Assembly: GCA_947446335.1 (NCBI GenBank)
Contig: CANFGA010000103.1
Coordinates: forward strand, 1-8,652
Direction: 5' to 3'
Source of the DNA: Oxalobacteraceae bacterium
Lineage (GTDB): Bacteria > Pseudomonadota > Gammaproteobacteria > Burkholderiales > Burkholderiaceae_D
DNA length: 8,652 bases
Positions 1-7,500 of the stretch are shown piece by piece. A program made the position numbers and the translations under genes. Numbering within the stretch: the stretch's first letter is position 1; the number at the start of each line of letters is the position of its first letter. The notes under the pieces were generated by a model, which had not been told where the DNA came from, did not search any database, and was given only the letters and a program-made list of their open reading frames with translations.

Positions 1-1171
1 AAAGCAAGCGCACTGGAGCACTGGCGGTCATGTCGCCGCTGTCGCGCGCGCGTTCGACGAGCTCGCGGCGCACGGGTTCTTGCGCCATGTCCACTCCGAG
101 CATCGGGTGATAGGTCCGCCACGGCGTGACAAAGGTGACCGGAAAGTGAACATCGCGGTGCGGCGCGGCAACCTGCGTGCCATCTGGCTTCTTGTCGGTG
201 ATGGCAAACTTGGCTGGTCCCGGCTGTTGCAACTGGTGTTCAAAATTTTGCCGCTCTGCGGCGGGCACATTGCTGACCCAGCTCAGGGTGCGCGTGACCG
301 GATCGTTGGCCAGCAGTTTCGTGGCGAAGGTCTCGAACTCATCAGACGTGACCTCTTGCGACGATTCCATGAATGCCTTCAGTGCCACCATCTGCGTCAG
401 CTGGGCTTGCATCAAGCCTTTGTGGAGGATGGTTATTTCCTGGGCATCGGCGCTCAGCGTATCCATCCGCTGCTGCCTCTCGGAAAACTGGATCATGGCA
501 AACACCATCAAGCCGGCACCGGCAATCAAGCCCGCCAGGCAAAAGATGATCGGATCGCGCGGCAGCGCCACCTTGCCCCAGGACAGGGCCGCAAAAAACA
601 GCAGCGGCCCCCAACAGAGCATGCCGGCCAGGCTGCCCAGCCAGCCGCTTTGCCAGATGACGGTTGCCAACGCATGATCGGCGGCACCGCAAAGCAGCAA
701 GCTGATGGCGCCCACGCCGGGCGCCAGGGCACTGACCAGCGTCATCAAGGCGGCGCTGATGGCGCCCAGATGCAAGGGCGTCATGGCCCGCATGCGCCGG
801 GCGCTGGCGGGCGTGGAAAACGCCCCCAGGCCACAGCAGCGCCCGATGAGCCAGGCCGCCAGCGCCGCTTGCACCGTGGGTCCAAGCGTCATCGCGGTGA
901 GCAAGGGCAGCTGATGGTTGGCGTCAGGCTGCGCCATGTAGAGGCTGAGCGTGCCCAGAAAGACGATGGCAATCGCGCGCCAGCCGCGCATCATGAAGAC
1001 CGCCAGTGCCAGGCCGGCAGGAGGGAAAAACAGGACTTTTTGACCGGGCAGCAGCGCGTGTTGTATGAAAAGAAAGATGCTGGACAGGATGGCAAACAGC
1101 CCGGCCATGGTCATGGTTTCAAGCAGCCCTCGCCAGGCCTGCGCTCTGCCGATCTGCCATCGCAGCGTCAT
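1..1171 (-). CDS. MASE1-CHASE membrane sensor protein, 3' part cut by window edge
   Basis: Translating the complement from the ATG at 1171 gives 390 codons without a stop, running past base 1, so the output domain lies outside. Residues about 18-228 are very hydrophobic, with seven or eight membrane segments and an LFFPPAGLALA stretch (48-58), as in the MASE1 integral membrane sensor domain. After the last segment (about 207-228), residues about 240-390 resemble the extracellular CHASE domain. Cues are FVTPWRTYHPMLGVDMAQEP (347-366), where an aromatic residue, proline and LG-D precede an EP-x-RRE run, and ERARDSGDMT (373-382). The start overlaps the upstream chemoreceptor stop as ATGA with no obvious Shine-Dalgarno, which indicates translational coupling. 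MASE1-CHASE proteins commonly end in GGDEF, GGDEF-EAL or histidine kinase modules; which applies here cannot be seen. Family call from memory, fairly sure. Confidence 0.85.
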   Translation of the reverse strand, partial: MTLRWQIGRAQAWRGLLETMTMAGLFAILSSIFLFIQHALLPGQKVLFFPPAGLALAVFMMRGWRAIAIVFLGTLSLYMAQPDANHQLPLLTAMTLGPTVQAALAAWLIGRCCGLGAFSTPASARRMRAMTPLHLGAISAALMTLVSALAPGVGAISLLLCGAADHALATVIWQSGWLGSLAGMLCWGPLLFFAALSWGKVALPRDPIIFCLAGLIAGAGLMVFAMIQFSERQQRMDTLSADAQEITILHKGLMQAQLTQMVALKAFMESSQEVTSDEFETFATKLLANDPVTRTLSWVSNVPAAERQNFEHQLQQPGPAKFAITDKKPDGTQVAAPHRDVHFPVTFVTPWRTYHPMLGVDMAQEPVRRELVERARDSGDMTASAPVRLL

Positions 1172-2772
1172 TTCAGGCGCCGGATCGCGCCGCTATCGGC
1201 GATGTCAGGCCCGCTGCCACGCTGTGGCAGCGTGAATACTTCCACCGTATGCACCAAATCGAGGGCCTGAGACTTCAGGTTGGCGGCGGCAGCGGCCATT
1301 TCCTCCACCAGCGCCGCATTTTGTTGCGTCACCAGTTCCATTTGCATGACCGCTGCGCCAACTTGATTCACGCCCAGACTTTGCTCGTGGCTGGCGGCGC
1401 TGATTTCTCCCATGATGTCGCGCACACGCCCGATGCTGTGCACGACTTCATTCAGGGTGATGCCAGCCTGGTCCACCAGCAGCGTGCCCTGTTCAACCCG
1501 CACCACGCTGGCTTGGATCAGGCTCTTGATTTCCTTGGCGGCCTCGGTGGAACGGCTGGCCAACAAGCGCACTTCGGTGGCGACGACGGCAAAACCGCGG
1601 CCCTGTTCACCGGCCCTGGCCGCTTCCACCGCGGCATTGAGCGCCAGAATGTTGGTTTGAAAGGCAATGCCATCGATGACTTGAATGATGTCGGCAATTT
1701 TTTTGCTGGCATCGACGATGCCCTTCATGGTGTCAACCACCTGCATCACCGCTGCGCCTCCCTTCAGGGCCACCGTGCTGGCGCTTTGCGCCAGTTGATT
1801 GGCCTGGCGCGCGTTGTCGGCATTTTGTTTGACGGTCGTGCCCAATTGCTCCATCGAGGCGGCAGTTTCTTCCAGTGCGCTGGCCTGGGCCTCGGTGCGG
1901 CCCGACAAATCCAGGTTGCCCTGTGCAATCTCGATGCTGGCCGTGGCCACGCCATCGGAGCCCTGGCGTACCTTGTTGACGACCTCGGTGAGCGACGTTT
2001 GCATGCGCTGCATCGCCGCCACAACGCTGGTGCGATCACCGCTGCGCAACGACAGCGCGGCACTGAGGTCGCCACTGGCCACGCGGCGCACGGCATTGCA
2101 CAGTTCATCTGGCTCGGCACCCAGTGCCCGCGACAAGTGGCGCGTCAGCGTGAAACCCACGGCGCTGCCGATGACCAGCATCGCCAGGGCCAAGCCGAGC
2201 AGCAATGCCGTCGACGCATTCGCTTCCTGGGAAGCTGTTTTGGCCAGGACGACCGCGAATTTTTGCTGCAGATCCATCGAATCGTCGACAGCCTTGAACA
2301 GCTTTTCTTGCAAAGTGCGCGTATCGCCCATCAACAGTTGACTCGCTGCCAAGGTCTCGCCACGACGGGCCAAGGCGGATATTTCTTCGATCGCTCTACG
2401 GTAGGGGACCCCTGTTTCTTTGAAAATGCTCAGCAGCGCAACGCCTTGCGGTGTGCGAATGGTCACTTCCAGCGCTGTCAGGAGCTTGGCATTGGCTGCC
2501 TCGGAGGCATCGATTTTCCCCTTTTCGATCTCACGCAGCGCGCTATCCTCGGTCAGCAGCATGTTGCGAACGGCGCGGGCAACATTGTTGAGGTTGTCCT
2601 TGTACTCGGCCAACTGGTTGGTCTTGACCATGCGGTTGTTGGCCACTTCATCCAGATTGTGATTGAGTGCGCCAATTTTGAGTGCGCCAAACAGCGCAAT
2701 CGCGATGCCCAGCAGGGCCAGTGTGCCAAAGCCGAGGGCCAGGCGGGTTGCAACGCGGATGGGGTTCTTCAT
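1168..2772 (-). CDS. Methyl-accepting chemotaxis protein, 4HB sensor type, 534 aa
   Basis: A transmembrane chemoreceptor that would signal to CheA/CheW at the inner membrane. The start at 2772 (MKNPIRVATRL) is preferred over an in-frame ATG 11 codons upstream because AGGA lies about 8 bases before it and TM1 (about 11-33) follows at once. Residues 34-187 are a helical periplasmic region like the four-helix-bundle 4HB_MCP domain, TM2 is about 188-210, and HAMP about 211-262. The cytoplasmic coiled coil has its hairpin tip at about 365-400 (VIDGIAFQTNILALNAAVEA, then ARAGEQGRGFAVVA) and methylation-type Glu/Gln clusters such as EAQASALEETAASMEQ (294-309). No NWETF-like CheR/CheB tether ends the protein. 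Its long leader carries a GEMM-I riboswitch, so expression is probably under cyclic-dinucleotide control. It overlaps the MASE1-CHASE gene by four bases. The ligand cannot be predicted. Confidence 0.97.
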   Translation of the reverse strand: MKNPIRVATRLALGFGTLALLGIAIALFGALKIGALNHNLDEVANNRMVKTNQLAEYKDNLNNVARAVRNMLLTEDSALREIEKGKIDASEAANAKLLTALEVTIRTPQGVALLSIFKETGVPYRRAIEEISALARRGETLAASQLLMGDTRTLQEKLFKAVDDSMDLQQKFAVVLAKTASQEANASTALLLGLALAMLVIGSAVGFTLTRHLSRALGAEPDELCNAVRRVASGDLSAALSLRSGDRTSVVAAMQRMQTSLTEVVNKVRQGSDGVATASIEIAQGNLDLSGRTEAQASALEETAASMEQLGTTVKQNADNARQANQLAQSASTVALKGGAAVMQVVDTMKGIVDASKKIADIIQVIDGIAFQTNILALNAAVEAARAGEQGRGFAVVATEVRLLASRSTEAAKEIKSLIQASVVRVEQGTLLVDQAGITLNEVVHSIGRVRDIMGEISAASHEQSLGVNQVGAAVMQMELVTQQNAALVEEMAAAAANLKSQALDLVHTVEVFTLPQRGSGPDIADSGAIRRLK

Positions 2773-2987
2773 TGAGGTTCCTGAACGATGAAAACAAGTG
2801 AGCACATCGCGCTGCGCGAGAGCAGCGCTAATTCAAGGTGCTGTCGTATCGGTCAAATACCGGGAGGGTTTTTGAACCGCATCAAGGGCGCAAAAGGCTA
2901 GGAATGCGGTTGCAATGGCTTCTTGGCGAAGAGGCGCCGGGCTGCCACCTCGCCACGTGGGGAGGTTATCGATCAGGGGTGAGCCCG
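2773..2987 (-). promoter_or_regulatory. Structured leader between riboswitch aptamer and chemoreceptor start (candidate expression platform)
   Basis: This is about 215 nt of transcribed, apparently non-coding leader. On the minus strand there are inverted repeats TTATCG/CGATAA (2986-2991 with 2966-2971; it competes with the aptamer P1 3' strand), CCTC/GAGG (2962-2965 with 2948-2951), AACCGCAT/ATGCGGTT (2904-2911 with 2875-2882), and a perfect 7-bp GCGCTGC/GCAGCGC hairpin with a 6-nt loop (2828-2809), 37 nt before the ATG. None is directly followed by a U-run, although TTGTTTT lies about 12 nt after the last hairpin. GGTTC inside the third repeat could also pair with GGAACC at the ribosome binding site. 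I cannot tell whether control is by termination or by translation. Confidence 0.45.
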
Positions 2988-3089
2988 ATAATGTTGGCAA
3001 CCCCGCTACCACGCACGGATGCATGCGTCAGGCCGGAGGCTTTGCGACCCCGACTTTCGCGCGGGTGAGCTATTAACTGCGCGCATCAT
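2988..3089 (-). ncRNA. GEMM-I (c-di-GMP class I family) riboswitch aptamer
   Basis: On the minus strand the conserved core of the GEMM-I cyclic-dinucleotide riboswitch is directly readable. It has GCTCACC (3070-3064), a GAAA tetraloop (3058-3055) closed by a short stem, GGGTCGCAAAGCCTCCGGCC (3050-3031, including the invariant GCAAAG and GCC-TCC-GGCC), a 7-bp hairpin ACGCATG/CGTGCGT with a CATC loop (3029-3012), and GGTAGCGGGGTTGCC (3010-2996). The C that pairs with one guanine of the ligand (C92 in Vibrio Vc2) is present at 2997. P1 is least certain; ATGATG (3089-3084) with CATTAT (2993-2988) is one option. The position equivalent to Vc2 G20 aligns with A (3071). The aptamer starts close to a predicted transcription start and lies about 215 nt before the chemoreceptor start. 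Recognition is from remembered consensus, without a covariance search, but the match is extensive. Confidence 0.93.
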
Positions 3090-3096
3090 AACTCAT

Positions 3097-3110
3097 CCGA
3101 TAATTATCGG
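3097..3110. repeat. Perfect 14-bp palindrome over the -10 element
   Basis: CCGATAATTATCGG equals its own reverse complement and contains the predicted -10 (3103-3108). Its half, CCGATAAT, recurs on the plus strand at 2985-2992. The position suits an operator for a dimeric repressor, but no regulator is identified and part of the symmetry may come from the -10 itself. Confidence 0.5.
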
Positions 3111-3132
3111 GAACTTATTTTAAAATTGTCAA
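3103..3132 (-). promoter_or_regulatory. Sigma70-type promoter of the riboswitch-chemoreceptor transcript
   Basis: On the minus strand there is a perfect -35 TTGACA (3132-3127), an 18-bp AT-rich spacer, and GATAAT (3108-3103), five of six matches to the -10 consensus. The region upstream (3133-3155) is AT-rich, like an UP element. The predicted start near 3096-3098 lies about 20 nt upstream of the conserved aptamer core, as expected for a riboswitch leader. The chemoreceptor leader would be about 325 nt long. Confidence 0.8.
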
Positions 3133-3278
3133 GTGGATTATGTTTTTAGTATTGAAATGACGATGGGGATCTTCTTGAACGCACGCAGCGGGGCTGCGCC
3201 CGGAGGCCAGACTGGCTCACCGTCGATCCGGTCGGGCCGGTGAGTTGCCGATCCTGATTGCACGTTCTTGCATCTTGC
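3133..3278. other. Gap after the EAL gene; structured, no gene seen
   Basis: This segment follows the stop of the receiver-EAL gene and precedes the next promoter. It holds a perfect 7-bp inverted repeat CTCACCG/CGGTGAG (3216-3222 and 3238-3244) with a 15-nt centre, and a short CGCAGC/GCTGCG hairpin (about 3184-3198). Neither is followed by a U-run on the minus strand, so a classical intrinsic terminator is not evident. They may still stabilise the mRNA 3' end. Confidence 0.4.
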
Positions 3279-4484
3279 TCAAGCCGTGAGGCCAGGGCGC
3301 CGCTGTTTCCATTCGCTTTGCCATGCAGCGAGCAATTCCAGCGCCATCGGCCTGGCGATGAAATAACCCTGGGCCAACTCGCATCCTGCGTCGTGCAGCC
3401 AGTGCCAGAGCGACTCATTCTCCACTCCCTCGCCCAATACCACCAGGCCCAACTGGCGCCCGAGCGCGATCGAATTCTCGACGATCGTGCGTGCCGATGG
3501 GCTGGTCTCGGCTATCCGCACGAAACCGAGATCGATCTTGAGCTCACCAAAGGGGAGTTGCTGCAGTTTTTCCAGCGACGAGTGGCCGGTGCCGAAGTCA
3601 TCGATCGACAAGGTGAATCCCTTGAGCGCGAGCCGGGTCAGGATATCGAGCGCCAGGGCCGGATTCGGCGGCACCGAGGTTTCGGTCACTTCAAAAGTCA
3701 ATTTGATGGTATCGGAGCCGGACCGGGAGATGGCTTCCAGCACCGATTCGGGGAAGCGCACATCGGTCATCGCGACCGGCGGCAAATTGAGCGACAGATT
3801 GCCGTGAAAATCGAGCGCATCGGCGGCAGCGGTAAATTCACCCAGGGCGATTGCGATCACCTTGCGCGTCAACTGCAAGGCCAGTCCGCCATTTTCAGCC
3901 AGATCGATGAAGGCATCGGGATACAACAAGCCGTGCTCTGGATGTTGCCAGCGCACCAGCGCCTCGACGCCGACCCAGGCGCCGTCAGATAGGCGCACCT
4001 GCGGCTGGTAATGCAAGATCAGCTCGTTGTTGGCTATGGCGCGCGCCAGATCGGCCAGCAGCACCACCGGCACGGCTTTGCGCGTTGCGATCGCCGGCTG
4101 CGGCGCCTGCAGCAACGCGCGCAAGGCTTCGGCGCGGACCGGCTTGGTCAGCACCCCGGCCACGTGCAAGTCTTGCAGCTCGGCCAGCGTGCGCGCCGAG
4201 TTCAGTATCGCCGCACTGAGACCGCTGACGATGACCAGGCGGCCGGTGAATTTCATCTGCGCCAGTTGCCGGATCACCTCGATGCCATCCATGTTGGCCA
4301 TCCCCAGGTCCAGCAGCAGCAATTCGGGCTGCTGTACCAGCAGCGTGGTCAAGGCGCTGCCGTCGTTGGCGCTCACGACGCGATAGCCGGCCATCTGCGC
4401 CACCTCGCCCATGAAGGCGCACAACGCGACATCATCGTCGAGTATGGCCACGCAAGGCAGTTCCTTCTCGTCATGTTGCGTCAT
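3279..4484 (-). CDS. Response regulator with EAL domain, RocR-like c-di-GMP phosphodiesterase, 401 aa
   Basis: Predicted cytoplasmic enzyme hydrolysing c-di-GMP to pGpG, controlled by phosphorylation. The start at 4484 (MTQHDEKELPC) has AAAGAGG upstream and the receiver begins at once; an in-frame extension to 4826 only reads the kinase gene out of frame. Receiver, residues about 9-125: acidic LDDD at 15-18, phospho-acceptor Asp59 (LLDLGMANMDG), Ser87 and Lys114. EAL domain, about 150-395, keeps the known catalytic set: E174 (VEAL), N233, E265 and E268 (FEVTET), D295-D296 with an intact loop 6 (IDDFGTGHSSL), K316, E352 and E355 (GEGVEN), Q372 (QGY). As I remember RocR of Pseudomonas aeruginosa (392 aa), nearly all these numbers coincide, so the architecture is collinear. 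No GGDEF is present. It lies 82 bp after the hybrid kinase gene, probably in one operon, which makes that kinase the likely phosphodonor. Confidence 0.95.
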   Translation of the reverse strand: MTQHDEKELPCVAILDDDVALCAFMGEVAQMAGYRVVSANDGSALTTLLVQQPELLLLDLGMANMDGIEVIRQLAQMKFTGRLVIVSGLSAAILNSARTLAELQDLHVAGVLTKPVRAEALRALLQAPQPAIATRKAVPVVLLADLARAIANNELILHYQPQVRLSDGAWVGVEALVRWQHPEHGLLYPDAFIDLAENGGLALQLTRKVIAIALGEFTAAADALDFHGNLSLNLPPVAMTDVRFPESVLEAISRSGSDTIKLTFEVTETSVPPNPALALDILTRLALKGFTLSIDDFGTGHSSLEKLQQLPFGELKIDLGFVRIAETSPSARTIVENSIALGRQLGLVVLGEGVENESLWHWLHDAGCELAQGYFIARPMALELLAAWQSEWKQRRPGLTA

Positions 4485-4520
4485 CCCTTTGCCTCTTTTT
4501 CTTGCGCCAGATTGTCGGTA

Positions 4521-4542
4521 TTCGAGCTTGATTCGAGCTTGA
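4521..4542. repeat. 11-bp tandem repeat between kinase and phosphodiesterase genes
   Basis: TTCGAGCTTGA occurs twice head to tail (4521-4531, 4532-4542) and is followed by a decayed partial third unit (TTTGAG). It lies in the 82-bp spacer, upstream of the Shine-Dalgarno of the receiver-EAL gene. Probably slippage-derived; copy number could change the spacing but not the reading frame of either gene. Confidence 0.6.
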
Positions 4543-4566
4543 TTTGAGTTTTTTCGCTGCGCCGCT

Positions 4567-7500
4567 TCAGCCAGTGCCGTCGATCTGCCGGTCCAGCGTG
4601 CTGCGCACCAGCGCTGCCAGCGTCCCTTGGCGAAACGGCTTTTCGAGGATCTCGCCCAAGGGTCGCTCGCGGCCCCGATCGGCCACATCGGCAAAGCCCG
4701 ACACATACAGCAAGGCCAGACCGGGCTGCCGGACGCGCGCAGCATGGGCCAGCGCAAAGCCATCCATGCCGGGCATGATGATGTCGCTAACCAGCAGTGC
4801 GTAAGGTCGCCCTGTAGCGATCGCATCGCCCAGTGCCGCCAGCGCCGATGCAGCGCTGGTGCAGGGGGTGACTTCGTAACCGAGCAGTTTGAGCCAACTG
4901 GCCGTCACCGCCAGCAATTCGATCTCGTCATCGACGACCAGGATCCGTTCTGCCGGGCGCGCCAGCAGTGCGCCATGCACTGAATCCGGGCCTGAATCTG
5001 AATTCGGGCCGGCATCGGCAACGCTGGCCTCGGCCAGCGGCAAGGCCAGCGGCAAGATCAGCGTCACCGTCGTGCCCCGGCCAACTTCGCTATAGAGCAG
5101 CATTTCGCCGCCGCACTGCTTGACGAAGCCATGTGCCATCGCCAGCCCCAGCCCGGTACCGCGGCCGCGTTCCTTGGTCGTGAAAAAGGGCAGCATCGCG
5201 TTCGCCATCACTTCCACGTTCATGCCGCTGCCGTTGTCGGTCACGGACAGCGCCGCATACTGGCCCGGCGCCAGCGTGACGATGCCATCGCTGGTGGCAA
5301 CCGTGTGCGCGCGCGTGCTCAGCGTCAGGAGTCCGCCGCCAGGCATCGCATCGCGTGCATTGATCACCAGGTTCAGCAAAGTGCCGGACAGGCCGCCGGA
5401 ATCGATCTGCACCACCTGGCCAGTAGCCAGCGCCATGCTGACCTCGATGTTGGGACCGGCCGTATGGCGTAGCAGCGGCAGCAATTCATTGAGTCGCAAA
5501 GCCAGGTCGACTGGCTCGGCAACCACCGATTGCGCGCGCGCCACCGACAGCAGCGCGCGCGTCAGGTCGGCGCCGCGCAGCGCCGCCATCAACGCCGTGT
5601 CGACCCTGGACTTGGCAGCGCTGTTGCCAGCAAACTCATCGGCCAAGTCGTAGGCCAGCAAGTCGAGGTTGCCGATGATCACGCCCAGCATGTTGTTGAA
5701 GTCGTGTGCCAGGCCGCCGGTGAGCTGGCCGATCGCATCCATCTTTTGTGCCTGCGCCAGATGAAATTCAGCCTTGCGCTTGTCTGAAATGTCTTCTGCC
5801 ACCGACAGGATCAGCGTTTCGCCGTTTCTCGCCACATGCTGACCTCTGACGCGCACCGGGATGCGGCAGCCGTCCTGGCGCAGGTATTCTTTTTCGTAAG
5901 GTCCGTAGTGGCCGGTCCGGTGCAAGATTTCGGTCTGCTCGGCATCTTGTCCCTTGTGTTCGGCTGCGGTTGCCTGCGCGTTGCTCATCCCCAGGATCTG
6001 TTCGCGTGGCAAACCCAGAATCTCGGCGAAGGCAGGGTTGACATCGATGAAATTGCCCTCCACATTGCGCACCGCCACACCGATCGGCAATTGATCGAGC
6101 AACTGGCGATGGAACAAGGCTTCGGCCAGGCGTTCGGTCTCGGCTTGCTTGCGTTCGGTGATGTCGCGCGCGACGCAATACATCAACTGGTTGGCGATCG
6201 AAGGCGTGGCGCTCCATTGCAACCATCGGTAGGAGCCATCCTGGCAGCGGTAGCGGTTTTCGAACAAGATCAGCGCTTTTCCGCCGGAAACGGCGCTCGC
6301 TGCTGCCAGCGAGGCTTGCAAGTCGTCCGGGTGGATCAGTTCGATGTAGGGCATCCCCAGCAATTGTGCCTTGGCATAGCCGAGCATCTCGATTCCGGCC
6401 GGATTCACATCCCTGATGGTGCCGTTGAAGCCGATCGTGCACAGCATGTCTTGCGAGAGCACGAAAAAGCGGCTGCGCTCTTCCTCTGCCTGCAGGCGCG
6501 CCGTGATGTCGCGCAAGGTCGTGTGGACCGCACGCTTGCCTTGATAGTCCACCGGCACGCTCTGTATTTCCGCCTGAAATGACATGCCATCGAGCTTCAC
6601 ACAGGTTATTTGTCCAATCGGCAATACTGCTCTGACATCAAAATTGGCCAGCAGCGCCATCCGCTCCAGCACGGCTTGGTGAAAGGCCGGGTCGATCGAA
6701 TCCATGATCGGTTTGCCTATCCATTCCTGTTCCGAGCGGTCGCCAGCGAACTTGATGAAGGCTGGATTGACGTACAGGATTTCGCCATCTTGATGCAGCA
6801 AAATTGAATCCGGCGAACCCTCGACCAGAATCCGATAGTTTTCTTCGCTGGCCTTCAGCGATGTCAGCGATATCTGCAGCGCCTGCGTGCGCTGGATCAG
6901 CGCGCCAGCGCTGAGGATCATCGCCTGCGCCACATCGCCCGCTTCGTGGAAGTGAACTTTGGAAATGTGCGGCAATTGCCCGGTCCCCATGGCACCTGCG
7001 TACACCTTCAGTGCCTGCACCGAGCGGGCGATCCTGCCACCGACGAACCAGGCCAGCGCGATGCCGGCGCTGAACAGCACGGCGATGCCCAGACCAAAAA
7101 AAGCCAGGGTGCGCATCAATTGCGCCTCCAGGCTGATGCTGGGAATGAAGGTCACCACGGTCCAGCCGGACAAGACCGAATTGCTGTAAAGCGTCAGTGA
7201 TGGAATGCCTTCGATGGTTGTCAGTTCAAATATGCCCTCGCTGGCCGGGGCGTGCATGCGCTCGATGAACGTCTTCGTTGCTTTGGTGCCCACGAATTGC
7301 TCGGGTTTATGCGTGCGCGCCACGATGGTGCCGCTGTCATCGACGATGGCCGCCATCCACTGCGGTGGCAACTGCTGATTGGTCAGGACCTGGTTCAGTT
7401 GTTGGGACGGGATGCCGACACTGACGACATGAGAGACCTTGCCATCGGTAAATGCCGGAACACTGACCGAAATCACATGACGGCCTGTCAATGCGCTGAA

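Noticed and set aside
80..1270. 396-codon open frame on the plus strand
   Set aside because: Antisense to the MASE1-CHASE gene. The product is rich in R, H, Q and G, typical of a GC-rich shadow frame, whereas the minus strand reads a clear membrane/CHASE protein.
1249..2775. 508-codon open frame on the plus strand
   Set aside because: Exact antisense of the chemoreceptor gene. Low-complexity H/R/Q-rich product with no domain.
2875..2911. Inverted repeat AACCGCAT/ATGCGGTT as an intrinsic terminator
   Set aside because: On the transcribed (minus) strand it is followed by CAAAAACC, not a U-run, and its loop is 21 nt.
2833..3068. Small open frames on both strands in the leader
   Set aside because: They overlap the riboswitch and leader structures, and their products show no coding character.
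3190..3250. A second riboswitch suggested by GCC-TCC-GGGC resemblance
   Set aside because: The GCAAAG block, the tetraloop and the GGTAGCGGGGTT block are absent, so the resemblance is limited to a few GC-rich bases.
3258..3992. 244-codon open frame on the plus strand
   Set aside because: Antisense to the EAL domain, which is intact on the minus strand.
4485..4826. 114-residue N-terminal extension of the receiver-EAL frame
   Set aside because: It overlaps the kinase receiver in another frame and has W/R/C-rich shadow composition. The ATG at 4484 has a ribosome binding site and starts directly at the receiver.
5525..5570. GCGCGC-rich runs resembling repeats
   Set aside because: They fall inside the kinase coding frame and are explained by alanine/arginine codons in a GC-rich genome.
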